Positions 18,524-27,623 of a stretch of DNA of 64,000 bases are shown one piece after another; position 1 is the first letter of the stretch, and each line of letters begins with the position of its first letter. Under the pieces are notes generated by a model. It was not told the DNA's origin and searched no databases. It saw only the letters and a list, made by a program, of their open reading frames with translations. The DNA is from UBA8752 sp965659115. GTDB taxonomy: Bacteria; Bacteroidota; Bacteroidia; Flavobacteriales_D; Sanyastnellaceae. The translations under genes were made by a program, and so were the position numbers. The stretch lies in the NCBI GenBank assembly GCA_965659115.1, contig CBFHUP010000005.1:1-64000 (forward strand), read 5' to 3'.

Positions 18524-20748
18524 TGGCGGATAAACAGGGAGATTTGTCCAGTGCATGGCCTGTAGATTGGATGGATGCTTTGCCATCCGCTGTGTTGTTG
18601 TTGTCCGAATCAGAAGTGGTCAACGCCAATGAGCGCGCCCGATTTTTGTTGGGATTGCACCGCGACTTTGAACCTTTTGATTGGCTGACTTCAGAGTTGT
18701 TTCAATGGCGCACTGAAGACAGAACCTACTATGACGCTTGTTGGGGAAATGTGGCTCAAGCTGAGCGCATTCCTGTGCGCATGGAGCTGGTGCTCCAACG
18801 TGGCGAGGAAAGGACTTTTCAGTGTGAGATCCGCTTGTCTCCTGGGCCCAATGGGAAGGGTTTGTTGCAGCTGGTGGACATCAGTGAGCAACAGTTCAGA
18901 CAACAGGCGCTTCAAGACAGAGAAGCCCATTATCGGAGGTTGAATGACATTGCCCAAGAGGGCATTGTGTTGGTCCAGGACAATGTGGTGTTGGATGTGA
19001 ACAGCCGTTTTTTGGTGATGATGGGATTGGATCACCCTGAAGAAGTTATCGGTGACTCCATCAAGCAATTGGGTTTTAAACGCCTCGGAAACTTGGAACC
19101 CATTGTCGGGAGCGGCGTATTTGACAGGGCCGATTGGAACCTGACCAATAAATCGGGAGAAACACTCCACTTGGACATTGGCAAGGGCAAACTTGAGGAT
19201 GGTCTTGAGGTGTGGATGATGTACGATGTCTCTGATCGCAAGCGCATTGAATTTGACTTGGTGCAAGAGCGGGAACGGTTCCGTTTGCTCGTGCAGAGTT
19301 CGCCCAACGGGATTGTGTTGCTGGTAGATGAGATGGTGCGCTACGCCAACCCTGTCGCTCAAGGCTTGTTCGAAGACATAGACTTGGAGGGCATGAAGTT
19401 TGATGCACTTTTTCCAAAGTCCCTTTCTGAACGGATTGAAAACTCTGCCAAAGAGACCAGGTTGGGCAGGGTGGTGGCCGAGTGGGAGGTTGAATTGCCA
19501 ACGGGCAAGCGGATCATGCTGAAGTGGAAGTTGACCATTTTCGATGGCCAACCCGCTGTTCAGGTGAACCTGTCTGACGTGACTGACCGGTACTCATTGA
19601 TGCAAGAGCGCATTCGTGCAGAGGTCGCTGAGGAGGCCAACCAACAGCTTACCCAAGAGATCGAGCAAAGGATTGCGGTTGAATCTGCATTGAAGGGAAC
19701 GACGGCACGGCTGAGGTCTATTGTCGAATCGGGTGAAGATTTCATCATTTGGACGGCTGCAGCAGACCACGAAGTCACCAGTGCCAATGCGAACTTCGAT
19801 CAGTGGCTTTCTTTAGAGGGAGATTCGGCAGAAAACGAATCCAGAAGTGATACCCTCAAGCAGCAGGTACTCGACAGTGTTGACCTCAATGGGTTTGACA
19901 TCAAGGACCGCTTTTCAAGGGCATTGGCCGGGAAACCTCAGCGTTTTGAGTGGGCCATAAGTCGGGATGAATTGGACGGCGGACGGCGCTGGCTGCAGTT
20001 GTTCTTGAACCCGATTGATTCCATTGGGGGCAAGGGGGAAATCAGTGCGATTGCATACGACATCACAGAACGGAAGCGCATTGACCGGAGAATCCGCGAT
20101 GCTCTGAAGGAAAAGGAGATTTTGTTGCAGGAGGTGCACCACCGGGTCAAGAACAACCTTCAGATCATCCACTCTATTCTGAACCTTCAGAAGAAGTTTG
20201 TAGATGATGAGAAGACGATCACGGGTCTGGAAGAAATCCAGAACAGGGTCTCTACAATGAGCATCATTCACGAAACGCTGTACCAGAACACGGATGTGTC
20301 CAGAATTGGTTTTCCGAGTTACATCACACGAATTGCGGGCAACATCATTCAGAGCTACAGGAGCGAGACGCAAGTTGAACTCGTGACTGAGCTTGAAGAC
20401 ATTGAAGCTCCATTGGATCAGGCCATTCCGTGTGGGTTGATCCTCAACGAATGGGTTTCAAATGCGATGAAATATGCGTTTGTAGGACGAAGTCAGGGCA
20501 CCATTACCGTGAAATTGGGGGTGCAAGACGTACCGGATGTTGAAGCTGATGAGGAGGTCTCCATCGAGGTAAAAGACGACGGTGTAGGACTTCCTGAAGG
20601 GTTCGATTGGAGCGGCCGAGACTCGCTGGGTCTTTACCTCGTGCAGGCACTGAGCGAGCAGCTTGACGCCGAGTTGACCGCAGAATCCGACGGTGGTACC
20701 CGCTTTTTGATTAAATTTCGGCGACCTAAAAACCTGTTTGACGGATAA
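18523..20748 (+). CDS. Cytosolic four-PAS HisKA_2 sensor histidine kinase
   Basis: 741 residues with no membrane segment. Four PAS-like regions can be seen at about 10-115, 130-240, 255-360 and 400-515, the last followed by a PAC-type ITERKRIDRRI. The phosphoacceptor region EVHHRVKNNLQIIHSILNLQ (near His539) is HisKA_2, not classical HisKA. The ATPase domain has an N-box NEWVSNAMKYAF (about 640), DDGVGLPEG and a short SLGLYLVQAL. It should sense cytosolic signals and phosphorylate the LytTR regulator 57 bases downstream. ATG 18523 overlaps the MORN gene stop by one base; GTG 18520 is an alternative. The nature of the ligand is unknown. Confidence 0.88.
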   Translation: MADKQGDLSSAWPVDWMDALPSAVLLLSESEVVNANERARFLLGLHRDFEPFDWLTSELFQWRTEDRTYYDACWGNVAQAERIPVRMELVLQRGEERTFQCEIRLSPGPNGKGLLQLVDISEQQFRQQALQDREAHYRRLNDIAQEGIVLVQDNVVLDVNSRFLVMMGLDHPEEVIGDSIKQLGFKRLGNLEPIVGSGVFDRADWNLTNKSGETLHLDIGKGKLEDGLEVWMMYDVSDRKRIEFDLVQERERFRLLVQSSPNGIVLLVDEMVRYANPVAQGLFEDIDLEGMKFDALFPKSLSERIENSAKETRLGRVVAEWEVELPTGKRIMLKWKLTIFDGQPAVQVNLSDVTDRYSLMQERIRAEVAEEANQQLTQEIEQRIAVESALKGTTARLRSIVESGEDFIIWTAAADHEVTSANANFDQWLSLEGDSAENESRSDTLKQQVLDSVDLNGFDIKDRFSRALAGKPQRFEWAISRDELDGGRRWLQLFLNPIDSIGGKGEISAIAYDITERKRIDRRIRDALKEKEILLQEVHHRVKNNLQIIHSILNLQKKFVDDEKTITGLEEIQNRVSTMSIIHETLYQNTDVSRIGFPSYITRIAGNIIQSYRSETQVELVTELEDIEAPLDQAIPCGLILNEWVSNAMKYAFVGRSQGTITVKLGVQDVPDVEADEEVSIEVKDDGVGLPEGFDWSGRDSLGLYLVQALSEQLDAELTAESDGGTRFLIKFRRPKNLFDG

Positions 20749-20805
20749 TCGGTTCGAATTTATCGAACTATTCCACAGGTAGAGGTCACCTTAACCTGTA
20801 GCCAT

Positions 20806-21555
20806 ATGTCGATCAACATTCTGGTAACTGAGGACGAAAGCATCGTCCGCAAAGACATTGAACAAACCCTCGAGAAAATCGGGTACAACGTTGTCGGTGC
20901 TGCCGATAACGGTGAAGACGCGATTGACCTGGCGGTGCGGCTTCGGCCCGACGTGATCCTGATGGACATCATGTTGAAAGGAGACATGAACGGCATTGCA
21001 GCTGCAGAGGAGATCAAGCGCACACTGGATGTGCCGATCATCTTCTTGACGGCTTATGCAGACCGCAGCACTTTAGGAGAGGCCAAGCTTGCCGAGCCGC
21101 ACGGATACATCTTGAAGCCATTCAAGGATGTTGATCTGCAGACCAGCATTGAGATGGCCATTCACAAATTTTCAAAGGAGCAAGAGGCGCGACTTGAAAA
21201 TGAGTTTTTGAGGAACATGGCCGAGCATAAAGAATCGGCTGAGTATTTGTTCGTGAAGAACCGCAGCCGGTTGATGAAGATCGACCACAATGACCTGCTC
21301 TTTATTGAGGCATTGAAGGATTACGTTGTGGTCCACACTCCCGAGCAAAGCTTTACCATTCACAGTACGATGAAGGACGTGGAGAACAAGCTGAGTGAGC
21401 GCCGTTTTATGCGGGTTCACAGGAGTTACATCGTGAACTTGGATGCCATTCACAGCATCAAGTATTCCATGATCCAAGTGAGGGACATGGAGAAGGAGAT
21501 ACCCATTGGTGGCAGTTACAAGGACCTGCTTGCGAGCAGGATTAACTTGCTGTGA
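20806..21555 (+). CDS. LytTR-family response regulator
   Basis: 249 residues. The receiver domain (about 1-125) has the acidic pair TEDE, phospho-acceptor Asp54 in VILMDIML, a conserved T in FLTAYAD and lysine in YILKPF. A linker leads into a LytTR DNA-binding domain (about 145-249) with LLFIEALKDYVVVHT and RFMRVHRSYIVNL. LytTR regulators bind direct repeats upstream of targets. It follows the HisKA_2 kinase on the same strand and ends at a strong terminator, so MORN protein, kinase and regulator form a three-gene unit. No LytTR operator repeat was identified here. Confidence 0.93.
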   Translation: MSINILVTEDESIVRKDIEQTLEKIGYNVVGAADNGEDAIDLAVRLRPDVILMDIMLKGDMNGIAAAEEIKRTLDVPIIFLTAYADRSTLGEAKLAEPHGYILKPFKDVDLQTSIEMAIHKFSKEQEARLENEFLRNMAEHKESAEYLFVKNRSRLMKIDHNDLLFIEALKDYVVVHTPEQSFTIHSTMKDVENKLSERRFMRVHRSYIVNLDAIHSIKYSMIQVRDMEKEIPIGGSYKDLLASRINLL

Positions 21556-21580
21556 CACAGTAAAACACCTACAAAAAAGA

Positions 21581-21611
21581 AAACCCCGGAGACGAACTCC
21601 GGGGTTTTTTT
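21581..21611. terminator. Rho-independent terminator after the LytTR gene
   Basis: Perfect 8-bp stem CCCCGGAG / CTCCGGGG (21584-21591, 21597-21604) with loop ACGAA and a run of seven T. A-rich sequence on the other side means it may also serve the tRNA-Asn transcript arriving on the minus strand. Confidence 0.9.
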
Positions 21612-21614
21612 GTG

Positions 21615-21688
21615 CTCCCCCACCTGGACTCGAACCAGGGACCTACTGATTAACAGTCAGTCGCTCTAACCAGCTGAGCTATAGGGGA
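21615..21688 (-). tRNA. tRNA-Asn (anticodon GTT)
   Basis: 74 bases fold into a standard cloverleaf on the minus strand: acceptor TCCCCTA pairing with TGGGGGA (one G-T pair), D arm GCTC/GAGC, anticodon arm ACTGA-CTGTTAA-TCAGT, T arm CCTGG-TTCGAGT-CCAGG, discriminator G. Anticodon positions 34-36 are GTT. The 3' CCA is not encoded. Confidence 0.96.
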
Positions 21689-21715
21689 ATGCTCAGTCCC
21701 TTAAAATAAGGAGCG

Positions 21716-21746
21716 CAAAGATACGCTGTTTCTGTAATGATTGCAA
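21716..21746 (-). promoter_or_regulatory. Promoter of tRNA-Asn
   Basis: On the minus strand a TTG (-33; 21744-21746) is followed after 20 bases by TATCTTTG (-7; 21716-21723), a perfect match to the Bacteroidota sigma-ABfr-type consensus. The tRNA 5' end is 27 bases downstream of the box. Confidence 0.72.
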
Positions 21747-21773
21747 CGCTTCACGGCCCATAAAGCGGCACAC

Positions 21774-21781
21774 TATCTTTG
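21774..21781 (+). promoter_or_regulatory. Promoter -7 box of the PfkB kinase gene
   Basis: TATCTTTG matches TAnnTTTG exactly and lies 18 bases before the ATG at 21800. No TTG was found at 17-23 bases upstream. It is back to back with the tRNA-Asn promoter on the other strand. Confidence 0.55.
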
Positions 21782-21799
21782 CAGCTGATTATTTGAGAC

Positions 21800-22762
21800 A
21801 TGTCATTTGATTCTTCTTCTGTGCTCGCGGTGGGTTCCGTTGCGTTCGATACCGTTAAGACTCCGTTTGGCTCTCGTGAGCGCATGATCGGTGGTGCAGG
21901 TACATACATAGGATGGTCAGCGAGTATGCTGGGTGTTCAAACGGGTTTGGTTAGTGTGGTGGGCGATGACTTTCCACAGGAGGAACTGAACCGCATGCAG
22001 CATGCAGGCGTGTTGGTCGAGGGCATTGAGCGCAAGGCTGGCGAGAAGAGTTTTTTCTGGTCTGGCTCATACCACATGGATATGAACGGAAGGGACACCT
22101 TGGAGACAGAGCTCAACGTGCTTGCGAACTTCAACCCCGTCATTCCTCAGGAGTGGAAATTGGCCAAGTGGTTGATGCTGGGCAATATTGACCCCAAGTT
22201 GCAGGCTTCTGTTCTCGATCAATTGGAGGAGCGGCCCCAGCTTGTGGTGTTGGATACCATGAACTTTTGGATGGACATCGCCATGGAGCCCCTGAAGGCA
22301 GTCATTGCCAGGGTGGACGTTTTGACGATCAACGATGAAGAAGCCCGTCAGCTTTCAGGCGAGCGCAGCTTGATCAAAGCGGCCCGTTGTATTCTGGACA
22401 TGGGCCCGCGCTACTTGATCATTAAGAAGGGGGAACACGGCGCGCTGTTGTTTCACCAAGGAGATACCGGGTTGGATTACTTCTTTTGTCCCGCGCTTCC
22501 ATTGGAAGAGGTGGTAGACCCTACAGGAGCGGGAGACTCCTTTGCCGGTGGATTCATTGGACACCTGGCCTCTGTAGGACAGACGGACTTTGAGGCGATG
22601 AAGGAGGCGGTTGTTGTGGGCAGCGCCTTGGCGAGCTTTACCTGTGAAGCTTTTGGGTCAGAAGGCATTTCTGCTGTTGACCCTGTCGCGTTGAATGAGC
22701 GGTTGGCTCAATTCAGAAAGATGACACGTTGGGAAGAGCAGAAGGTCGCATTGGCCCTTTGA
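21800..22762 (+). CDS. PfkB-family carbohydrate/nucleoside kinase
   Basis: 320 residues. The N-terminal IGGAGTYIGWSAS segment (substrate-binding GG region) and the C-terminal signature DPTGAGDSFAGGFIG with catalytic Asp are typical of ribokinase-like kinases. TINDEEARQL fits the conserved NxxE region. The enzyme phosphorylates a sugar or nucleoside with ATP in the cytosol; the substrate is not resolved from sequence and no pathway neighbours help. It is a single-gene unit with its own -7 box, convergent with the M23 peptidase gene 8 bases away. Confidence 0.88.
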   Translation: MSFDSSSVLAVGSVAFDTVKTPFGSRERMIGGAGTYIGWSASMLGVQTGLVSVVGDDFPQEELNRMQHAGVLVEGIERKAGEKSFFWSGSYHMDMNGRDTLETELNVLANFNPVIPQEWKLAKWLMLGNIDPKLQASVLDQLEERPQLVVLDTMNFWMDIAMEPLKAVIARVDVLTINDEEARQLSGERSLIKAARCILDMGPRYLIIKKGEHGALLFHQGDTGLDYFFCPALPLEEVVDPTGAGDSFAGGFIGHLASVGQTDFEAMKEAVVVGSALASFTCEAFGSEGISAVDPVALNERLAQFRKMTRWEEQKVALAL

Positions 22763-22770
22763 TTTGACCC

Positions 22771-23646
22771 TCAAGAACTCAAATTGACCCGCAAAGCAGG
22801 GTCGATGGGAACACCGCGTTCCCACCACTCAAAGTGAAGGTGGGGGCCCGTGCTGTGGTCTCCCGAATTTCCGATAATGGCAACGACCTCGCCTTGGGTC
22901 ACACGGTCGCCAGCGCTGACTTCGAGTCTGCTGTTGTGCATGTATACTGAAAGTTTGTCCCCGGCGTGTTGAAGGATCACGGTGTGTCCGCCGCCGGCAG
23001 TAAACCCGGCAAAAACGACGGTGCCTGACCCCGCAGCCTTGACGGGACTGTTCTCTGGAGCGACAAGGTCAATGCCCCAGTGCCCCACGGCGGGATTCCA
23101 ACCATCTGATATTTGCCCATCTACGGGAGACAGCCACAAACCGGTGTTGTCCAGTCCTCCGCTGCGCCCAATAGAAAAAGCGTCTTCCTCGGCCACTTCT
23201 ATGCGCAAGCGTTCCAACGAGGGGTTGGTGTTTTCGGCCGCCGATGGACCATTGGCTGTTGGTGTCTCTTCGGGGGTTTCCATGAGGGATTCAGGGGAGA
23301 GTCGGCCTTCGATCACCGCAATCATGTTCTCCAAGTATTGGGCCTGAATGTTCAGTTCGCGGGAAAGTGAGTCGGTTGCCATCCACGCCTCTTTTTGCAT
23401 TTGTCGCGTTTCGGTGGATACATACCCCGGTACCACCCATTCCCGCAAAGGGGTCAGCGCGATGATGGCGTAAGTCAAACCGATGATGGCAACCACTGTG
23501 GCTGCTGCCATCCACCGCAGTTGACCGGGCTTTACACGGAGTGCCCACTTTTCTGCAAAGGTCCCTTCCTCTTGCAAAATCAGCCGGTAGTCGTTGCGTT
23601 TTTGAGGCCTGCGCTTGGACGTTTGATGTGGCTTATTTGATTTCAT
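22771..23646 (-). CDS. Membrane-anchored M23 (LytM) peptidase
   Basis: 291 residues. A basic N-terminus precedes one membrane segment (about 45-63), giving a type II anchor with the rest in the periplasm. A helical linker (about 80-125) leads to a LytM/M23 domain (about 165-291). Zinc ligands and the active-site histidine are in HWGIDL (His189, Asp193), YMHNS and GPHLHFEWW (His269, His271). Such enzymes cleave peptidoglycan cross-links or regulate amidases. All ligands are present, so an active enzyme is expected. It is divergent from the SprE-like gene. A near-consensus box CATCTTTG ends 7 bases before the start codon. Confidence 0.9.
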   Translation of the reverse strand: MKSNKPHQTSKRRPQKRNDYRLILQEEGTFAEKWALRVKPGQLRWMAAATVVAIIGLTYAIIALTPLREWVVPGYVSTETRQMQKEAWMATDSLSRELNIQAQYLENMIAVIEGRLSPESLMETPEETPTANGPSAAENTNPSLERLRIEVAEEDAFSIGRSGGLDNTGLWLSPVDGQISDGWNPAVGHWGIDLVAPENSPVKAAGSGTVVFAGFTAGGGHTVILQHAGDKLSVYMHNSRLEVSAGDRVTQGEVVAIIGNSGDHSTGPHLHFEWWERGVPIDPALRVNLSS

Positions 23647-23689
23647 CTGGGGTCAAAGATGGCAGAGAACAATTCAGTGTGCCGTGTAT

Positions 23690-23724
23690 TTTGCAGACGG
23701 GGCGGTTCTATTGCAATATTTTCG
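23690..23724 (+). promoter_or_regulatory. Promoter of the SprE-like gene
   Basis: TTTG (23690-23693) and TATTTTCG (23717-23724) are separated by 23 bases, at the edge of the Bacteroidota spacing range. The -7 box has C for one T, as elsewhere in this window. The ATG at 23794 is 69 bases downstream. Confidence 0.5.
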
Positions 23725-23793
23725 CGGCAGTTGAGTTGGCACATCGCAGTGCTGCACATCATGCATCGAATCCCTACACCCAATCACCAGCCC

Positions 23794-26472
23794 ATGAAAA
23801 CCAGATGGAGGAGTCTGTTTTCAGGGCGGGTTGTGTTTTCACTCCTGGTCGTGTTTACCGTGATTTGGACCGGTTGTACCACCCAGCGGGATGGCCGGTT
23901 TTATCGGGCTTACCACAACACAACCTCTCGGTTCAATGGCTTCCACTTTGCGCGCTTGGCCATGGAAGAGGCTGACCAAAAGTTGGCGGAATCGCAGGAA
24001 GAAAATTGGGACGAAGTCATCCCCCTGTTCCTTTACGGTACGGAGGACCAGGCGGACTTTTTGTATCCCTTGATGGAACGGGCGATTGAGAAATGCTCAC
24101 GCGTTGTGGACCGACACGCCATGACGCCACCCTCCAGTTTGAAGAAAGACTTCAAGCGCCCTCAACTCAACCGGTGGATTGACGACAACTACACGATCAT
24201 CGGAAAGGGCCACTTCTACAAAGGGGACTTTGTAAAGGCAGAGGAGGTGTTCAAGTATTTGCAGCGAAAGCACAAAGAACCAGACAGCCAGGTGGCGGCG
24301 GGTGCTTGGTTGGCGAGGACGTACATGGCGCTGGAGAACATGCCCAAGGCCAACTCGGCATTGCTTAAGGCGGTGGGCGAGCGGGATGCCTCAGATGAAT
24401 TGCGTGCAGACGCGTTTTTGGTCCAAGCGGACTTTCAGTTGACCCAAAGCAACTTCGAAGAGGCGATCGCTTCTATTGAAAGGGCGATTCCCTTGATCAA
24501 AAAGAAGAAGGACAGGGCCCGGCCCATGTTTGTTTTGGCCCAACTCAAGCAGCGCTATGGGAGAAATCAGCAGGCCATTGACCTGTTCGAGGATGTGGTC
24601 AAATTGAAGACCCCGTATGAGATGGAGTTCCAGGCCCGCATGCAGCAGGCCTTGGCGTACGACAGGAGGGGGGGAAGAAGCGAAGAGATCAGGGAGTTGT
24701 TCTTTGATATGCTCGACGACGACAAGAACGAAGCGTACAGAGATCAGGTCTATTACGCCTTGGCCCAAATTGAGTTGGAAGAGCTCAACAGAGAAGAGGG
24801 CATGGAGTACTTGCGGGACGCTTTGGACGAAGATTCGGGCAACCGGAGGCCCCGCATGAAGAGTTTTTTGGCGCTGGCAGACCTGCACCTTGAGGACCGG
24901 TCCTATGAATTGGCCCAGGCTTATTACGACAGCACGTTGGCCAACATGGACGAGGACCACCCGCGCTATGCCGAGGTGCGCAACAATGCCAAGAGTCTGA
25001 CTGAGCTGGTAGAGCAGCTGATTGTGATCGTCCGCAATGACAGCCTGAGGGAGTTGTGTGACCTGGATGAAGACGCGCGGTTTGCGCGGTTGGAAGACAT
25101 CATTGAAGACTTAAGATTGGCTCAGGAAGAGGCGGCAGAAGAGGCGGAACGCCTTGCTGAGGAAGCCATTCAAGCGAGCTTTAATGGACCGGGGAGTGCC
25201 ACGGCTTTTTGGCCCTACAACCCGCGTTTGAGAACGGCGGGGCAGTCCTTTTTTGTGGACCGCTGGGGAGACAGGGCTTTAGAAGACGACTGGCGGCGAA
25301 GCCGAAAAATGGCGGCCGCGTTTGGAACGATTGAAGACGTTGCAGATGATGTGGTCTCTGTTGACCTGTTGTCTTCGGGCGGAGAGTTGCCAACCCCTGA
25401 AGAGCTGATGGAAGGCCTTCCTTGTGAAGAGGAGCAGCGCATTGAAGCCGACGTAGAGACGGCCACAGCGGTGTACCAAAGCGGGGTCATTTACAAGGAG
25501 AAGCTCGAAGACACGGACAACGCCATCGAGGCTTGGTTGGACCTGTTGGACCGGTTCGAGGAAAGCGGAGAGCATCCGTTGGCCCACTATCAATTGTACC
25601 GAACCTACTTGTTTTTGGAGGAGACGGAGAACTATGCGAACCCGTTTTGCAGCACCTGCAACTCCCAATACTGGGCCGATCAAATTTCATTGCGGTACCC
25701 GGACAGTGAATGGGCTCAACTTGTGGAGGACCCCGACTTCGTGGACTTTGAAGAGCAGCGCAGGTTGGATGAGCTCGCGGCGTACGAGGCACACATTATT
25801 CGCTACTATTCCCAAAAGGACTACCAGGCGATTTTGACAGAAGTGAACGCCACCTTGGATACCGTTCCCAATCACACACAGGAATGCCGGTACCGCTTTT
25901 TAAGGGCCCAGTGCATCGGATGGTTGGATGGCCGAGCCCGAAGCCGGGACAACTACATCGACGCCCTCAAGGAGGTGGTTGCTGGCTGTGACTCTACCGA
26001 ACAAGGGATGGCCGCTCAGGAAATTCTGGCCGGTTTAGGTGCAGGGGAGAAGGGGCCGAAAACCAAGGAGGGAGAAGGGATTCCGACCATGCCAGAAATG
26101 GGCAACTACACGGACAAGCCTGTTTTGGAGCACTACCTCGGTGTGATCATACCCGTAAAGGATGGCGATGCCGAAGGCACGAAGGCGGCGTTGTCGGATT
26201 TCAACCGGCAATATTTTGCCAGCAGTGAACTCAAGGTGACGAGCAACCTTCTCGACCGTGAGAACCAGTTGGTGTTGGTCAAGCAGTTTGTCAGAAAGGA
26301 CAGGGCGATGGATTACTACCGCGTACTTACCGGCAACCGCGAATCCATGATTGAATTCAACACCAGTGGTTACAAGACCTTCGTCATCCACACCGAGAAC
26401 TATGTCGAGCTCTTTAAGAGTAAAAATGTGGACGGATACCGCATGTTCTTCGACCAATATTATCTTCGGTAG
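23794..26472 (+). CDS. SprE/PorW-like TPR lipoprotein of the type IX secretion system
   Basis: 892 residues with a lipoprotein signal (VIWTGC, Cys28). Just after it, FYRAYHNTTSRFNGFHFA and the later NRWIDDNYTIIGKGHFYKGD resemble SprE/PorW. That segment begins a long run of tetratricopeptide-like helix pairs (about residues 120-420). A charged coiled linker (about 440-470) and a second TPR-like block follow, with a C-terminal domain that reads like the partner domain of these proteins. SprE/PorW is needed for type IX secretion and gliding in characterised species. Here it fits with two sorted cargo proteins in the window. I chose ATG 23794 because it opens the signal peptide; upstream in-frame ATGs exist at 23659 and 23761. 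Assignment is by motif memory, not by alignment. Confidence 0.68.
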   Translation: MKTRWRSLFSGRVVFSLLVVFTVIWTGCTTQRDGRFYRAYHNTTSRFNGFHFARLAMEEADQKLAESQEENWDEVIPLFLYGTEDQADFLYPLMERAIEKCSRVVDRHAMTPPSSLKKDFKRPQLNRWIDDNYTIIGKGHFYKGDFVKAEEVFKYLQRKHKEPDSQVAAGAWLARTYMALENMPKANSALLKAVGERDASDELRADAFLVQADFQLTQSNFEEAIASIERAIPLIKKKKDRARPMFVLAQLKQRYGRNQQAIDLFEDVVKLKTPYEMEFQARMQQALAYDRRGGRSEEIRELFFDMLDDDKNEAYRDQVYYALAQIELEELNREEGMEYLRDALDEDSGNRRPRMKSFLALADLHLEDRSYELAQAYYDSTLANMDEDHPRYAEVRNNAKSLTELVEQLIVIVRNDSLRELCDLDEDARFARLEDIIEDLRLAQEEAAEEAERLAEEAIQASFNGPGSATAFWPYNPRLRTAGQSFFVDRWGDRALEDDWRRSRKMAAAFGTIEDVADDVVSVDLLSSGGELPTPEELMEGLPCEEEQRIEADVETATAVYQSGVIYKEKLEDTDNAIEAWLDLLDRFEESGEHPLAHYQLYRTYLFLEETENYANPFCSTCNSQYWADQISLRYPDSEWAQLVEDPDFVDFEEQRRLDELAAYEAHIIRYYSQKDYQAILTEVNATLDTVPNHTQECRYRFLRAQCIGWLDGRARSRDNYIDALKEVVAGCDSTEQGMAAQEILAGLGAGEKGPKTKEGEGIPTMPEMGNYTDKPVLEHYLGVIIPVKDGDAEGTKAALSDFNRQYFASSELKVTSNLLDRENQLVLVKQFVRKDRAMDYYRVLTGNRESMIEFNTSGYKTFVIHTENYVELFKSKNVDGYRMFFDQYYLR

Positions 26473-26511
26473 TGAAAGTCTGCTGAGGAAGGCGACAGGA
26501 CCACATCAACC

Positions 26512-26943
26512 ATGGCACGACAGCGCACCAACGAAGTTTCCCTGGAGCAGGGCATCAACCGCATTGTAGAGGGTACCCACATGGAGGGCACCATCCGCAG
26601 TGAAGGCAGCATTCGTATCGATGGATCCTTCAAGGGTGACATCCACACCGCAGGCCGTTTGGTGATTGGAAAATCAGGGCGTGTAGAGGGTCGTGTCGAC
26701 TGTATGGATTGTGAGTCCGAGGGCCTTGTGTTGGGTGAGTTGAGGGTAGCAGGACTGTTGAGTCTCAAGGCGTCGAGCCGTGTCGATGGAGAAATTCAAT
26801 ACGGCAGAATGGCGGTAGAAGCCGGAGCCCAGGTCGTAGGTACCTGCAGGTTGGACGGAGAGCAAGACTTGCAGTTGACCACGAAAGAACGTGGCACCAG
26901 GATTGAAGATGCCCAAGAGTCGCGCCTCCAGCAATCCGCCTAA
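26512..26943 (+). CDS. Bactofilin
   Basis: 143 residues. The central beta-helical repeat region (about 25-115) has the bactofilin pattern of G-x-(I/V)-x-x-x-G turns, for example GTIRSEGSIRIDGSFKGDI and GRVEGRVDC, followed by a polar tail. Bactofilins polymerise without nucleotide into filaments that organise envelope processes in the cytoplasm. The gene starts 39 bases after the SprE-like gene, and its 3' end overlaps the atpZ-like gene by 35 bases, so it likely shares the ATP synthase transcript. Bactofilin upstream of atp genes is a recurrent Bacteroidota arrangement. Confidence 0.9.
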   Translation: MARQRTNEVSLEQGINRIVEGTHMEGTIRSEGSIRIDGSFKGDIHTAGRLVIGKSGRVEGRVDCMDCESEGLVLGELRVAGLLSLKASSRVDGEIQYGRMAVEAGAQVVGTCRLDGEQDLQLTTKERGTRIEDAQESRLQQSA

Positions 26944-27133
26944 GGGCAACAGAGGGGTGATGCGCCACATGGGACTCGCAGTGACGCTTGCGGCAGGCAT
27001 TGGCGGAGGAGCGTGGTTGGGCAGTCTGTGGGACGAATCTTCAGGACATGATGTACAATGGGCTACCGCGTTGTGCGCCATGTTGGGTTTGGCCGCCTCT
27101 TTAACGGTGGTTTTTCAAGACATCAAGCGATGA
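26909..27133 (+). CDS. atpZ: AtpZ/AtpI-family small membrane protein
   Basis: 74 residues with two hydrophobic helices (about 18-38 and 45-68) separated by a short polar loop, matching the AtpZ family placed at the head of many atp operons and linked to assembly of the rotor ring or ion supply. ATG 26909 is chosen; it lies inside the bactofilin coding region in another frame. The stop overlaps the next start as ATGA. Confidence 0.75.
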   Translation: MPKSRASSNPPKGNRGVMRHMGLAVTLAAGIGGGAWLGSLWDESSGHDVQWATALCAMLGLAASLTVVFQDIKR

Positions 27134-27510
27134 AATTTCATGTGATGAACGCCCTGACTGCGGCAGCGGGGTTGATTTTGGTGTCTACGTTGGGAGAACC
27201 CTTGTTGACGGATGCCGTGCGGATGCCGCTCCAAGGCGTGGTGTTGGTCTTCACGCTTGTGACGATTGTCCTCGAGCGCATGCTTCGGCCCAAAAAGGGG
27301 GTTACGCCAGGGGCCCTTGTGAGAAACGTGATGGGAGCCACCTTGATCAAAATGATGCTGGTGATGACCGGAATCTTGATTTATGTCGTGATGGACTTCC
27401 CTGACCCGAGAAACTTTGCGGTTGCGACATACCTCTTGTATGCCGCATTCACAGCGATTCTGGTAGCAGAATCTATGCGTCATTCTGTGCCACCAACGGA
27501 CGACGTTTGA
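27130..27510 (+). CDS. AtpI-like membrane protein of the ATP synthase operon
   Basis: 126 residues with four predicted membrane segments (roughly 5-22, 32-50, 68-90 and 96-113) and little else. The size, hydropathy and position between atpZ and atpB suit an AtpI/subunit I-like assembly factor, as annotated in Bacteroidota atp operons. Sequence motifs are weak, so the name rests mainly on context. ATG 27130 overlaps the atpZ stop by four bases; a longer frame beginning at 27058 is judged spurious. Confidence 0.6.
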   Translation: MKFHVMNALTAAAGLILVSTLGEPLLTDAVRMPLQGVVLVFTLVTIVLERMLRPKKGVTPGALVRNVMGATLIKMMLVMTGILIYVVMDFPDPRNFAVATYLLYAAFTAILVAESMRHSVPPTDDV

Positions 27511-27562
27511 TAGTTCTGTGCTCTCTGATGCGAAAAGGGGAGGGGGTAAGGAATGCGGGGGC

Positions 27563-27570
27563 TATCTTCG
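27563..27570 (+). promoter_or_regulatory. Possible internal promoter -7 box before atpB
   Basis: TATCTTCG in the 113-base gap between the AtpI-like gene and atpB, 53 bases before the ATG at 27624. It suggests the structural atp genes can be transcribed apart from bactofilin. No -33 TTG was found. Confidence 0.4.
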
Positions 27571-27623
27571 CACCCAAATTCGCTACGGCGATGTCGAATA
27601 CTACCCGGCCATACAACGGCATT

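Noticed and set aside
18691..19551. 286-codon frame on the minus strand inside the HisKA_2 kinase gene
   Set aside because: Antisense shadow; sequence has no domain and histidine/glutamine-rich composition.
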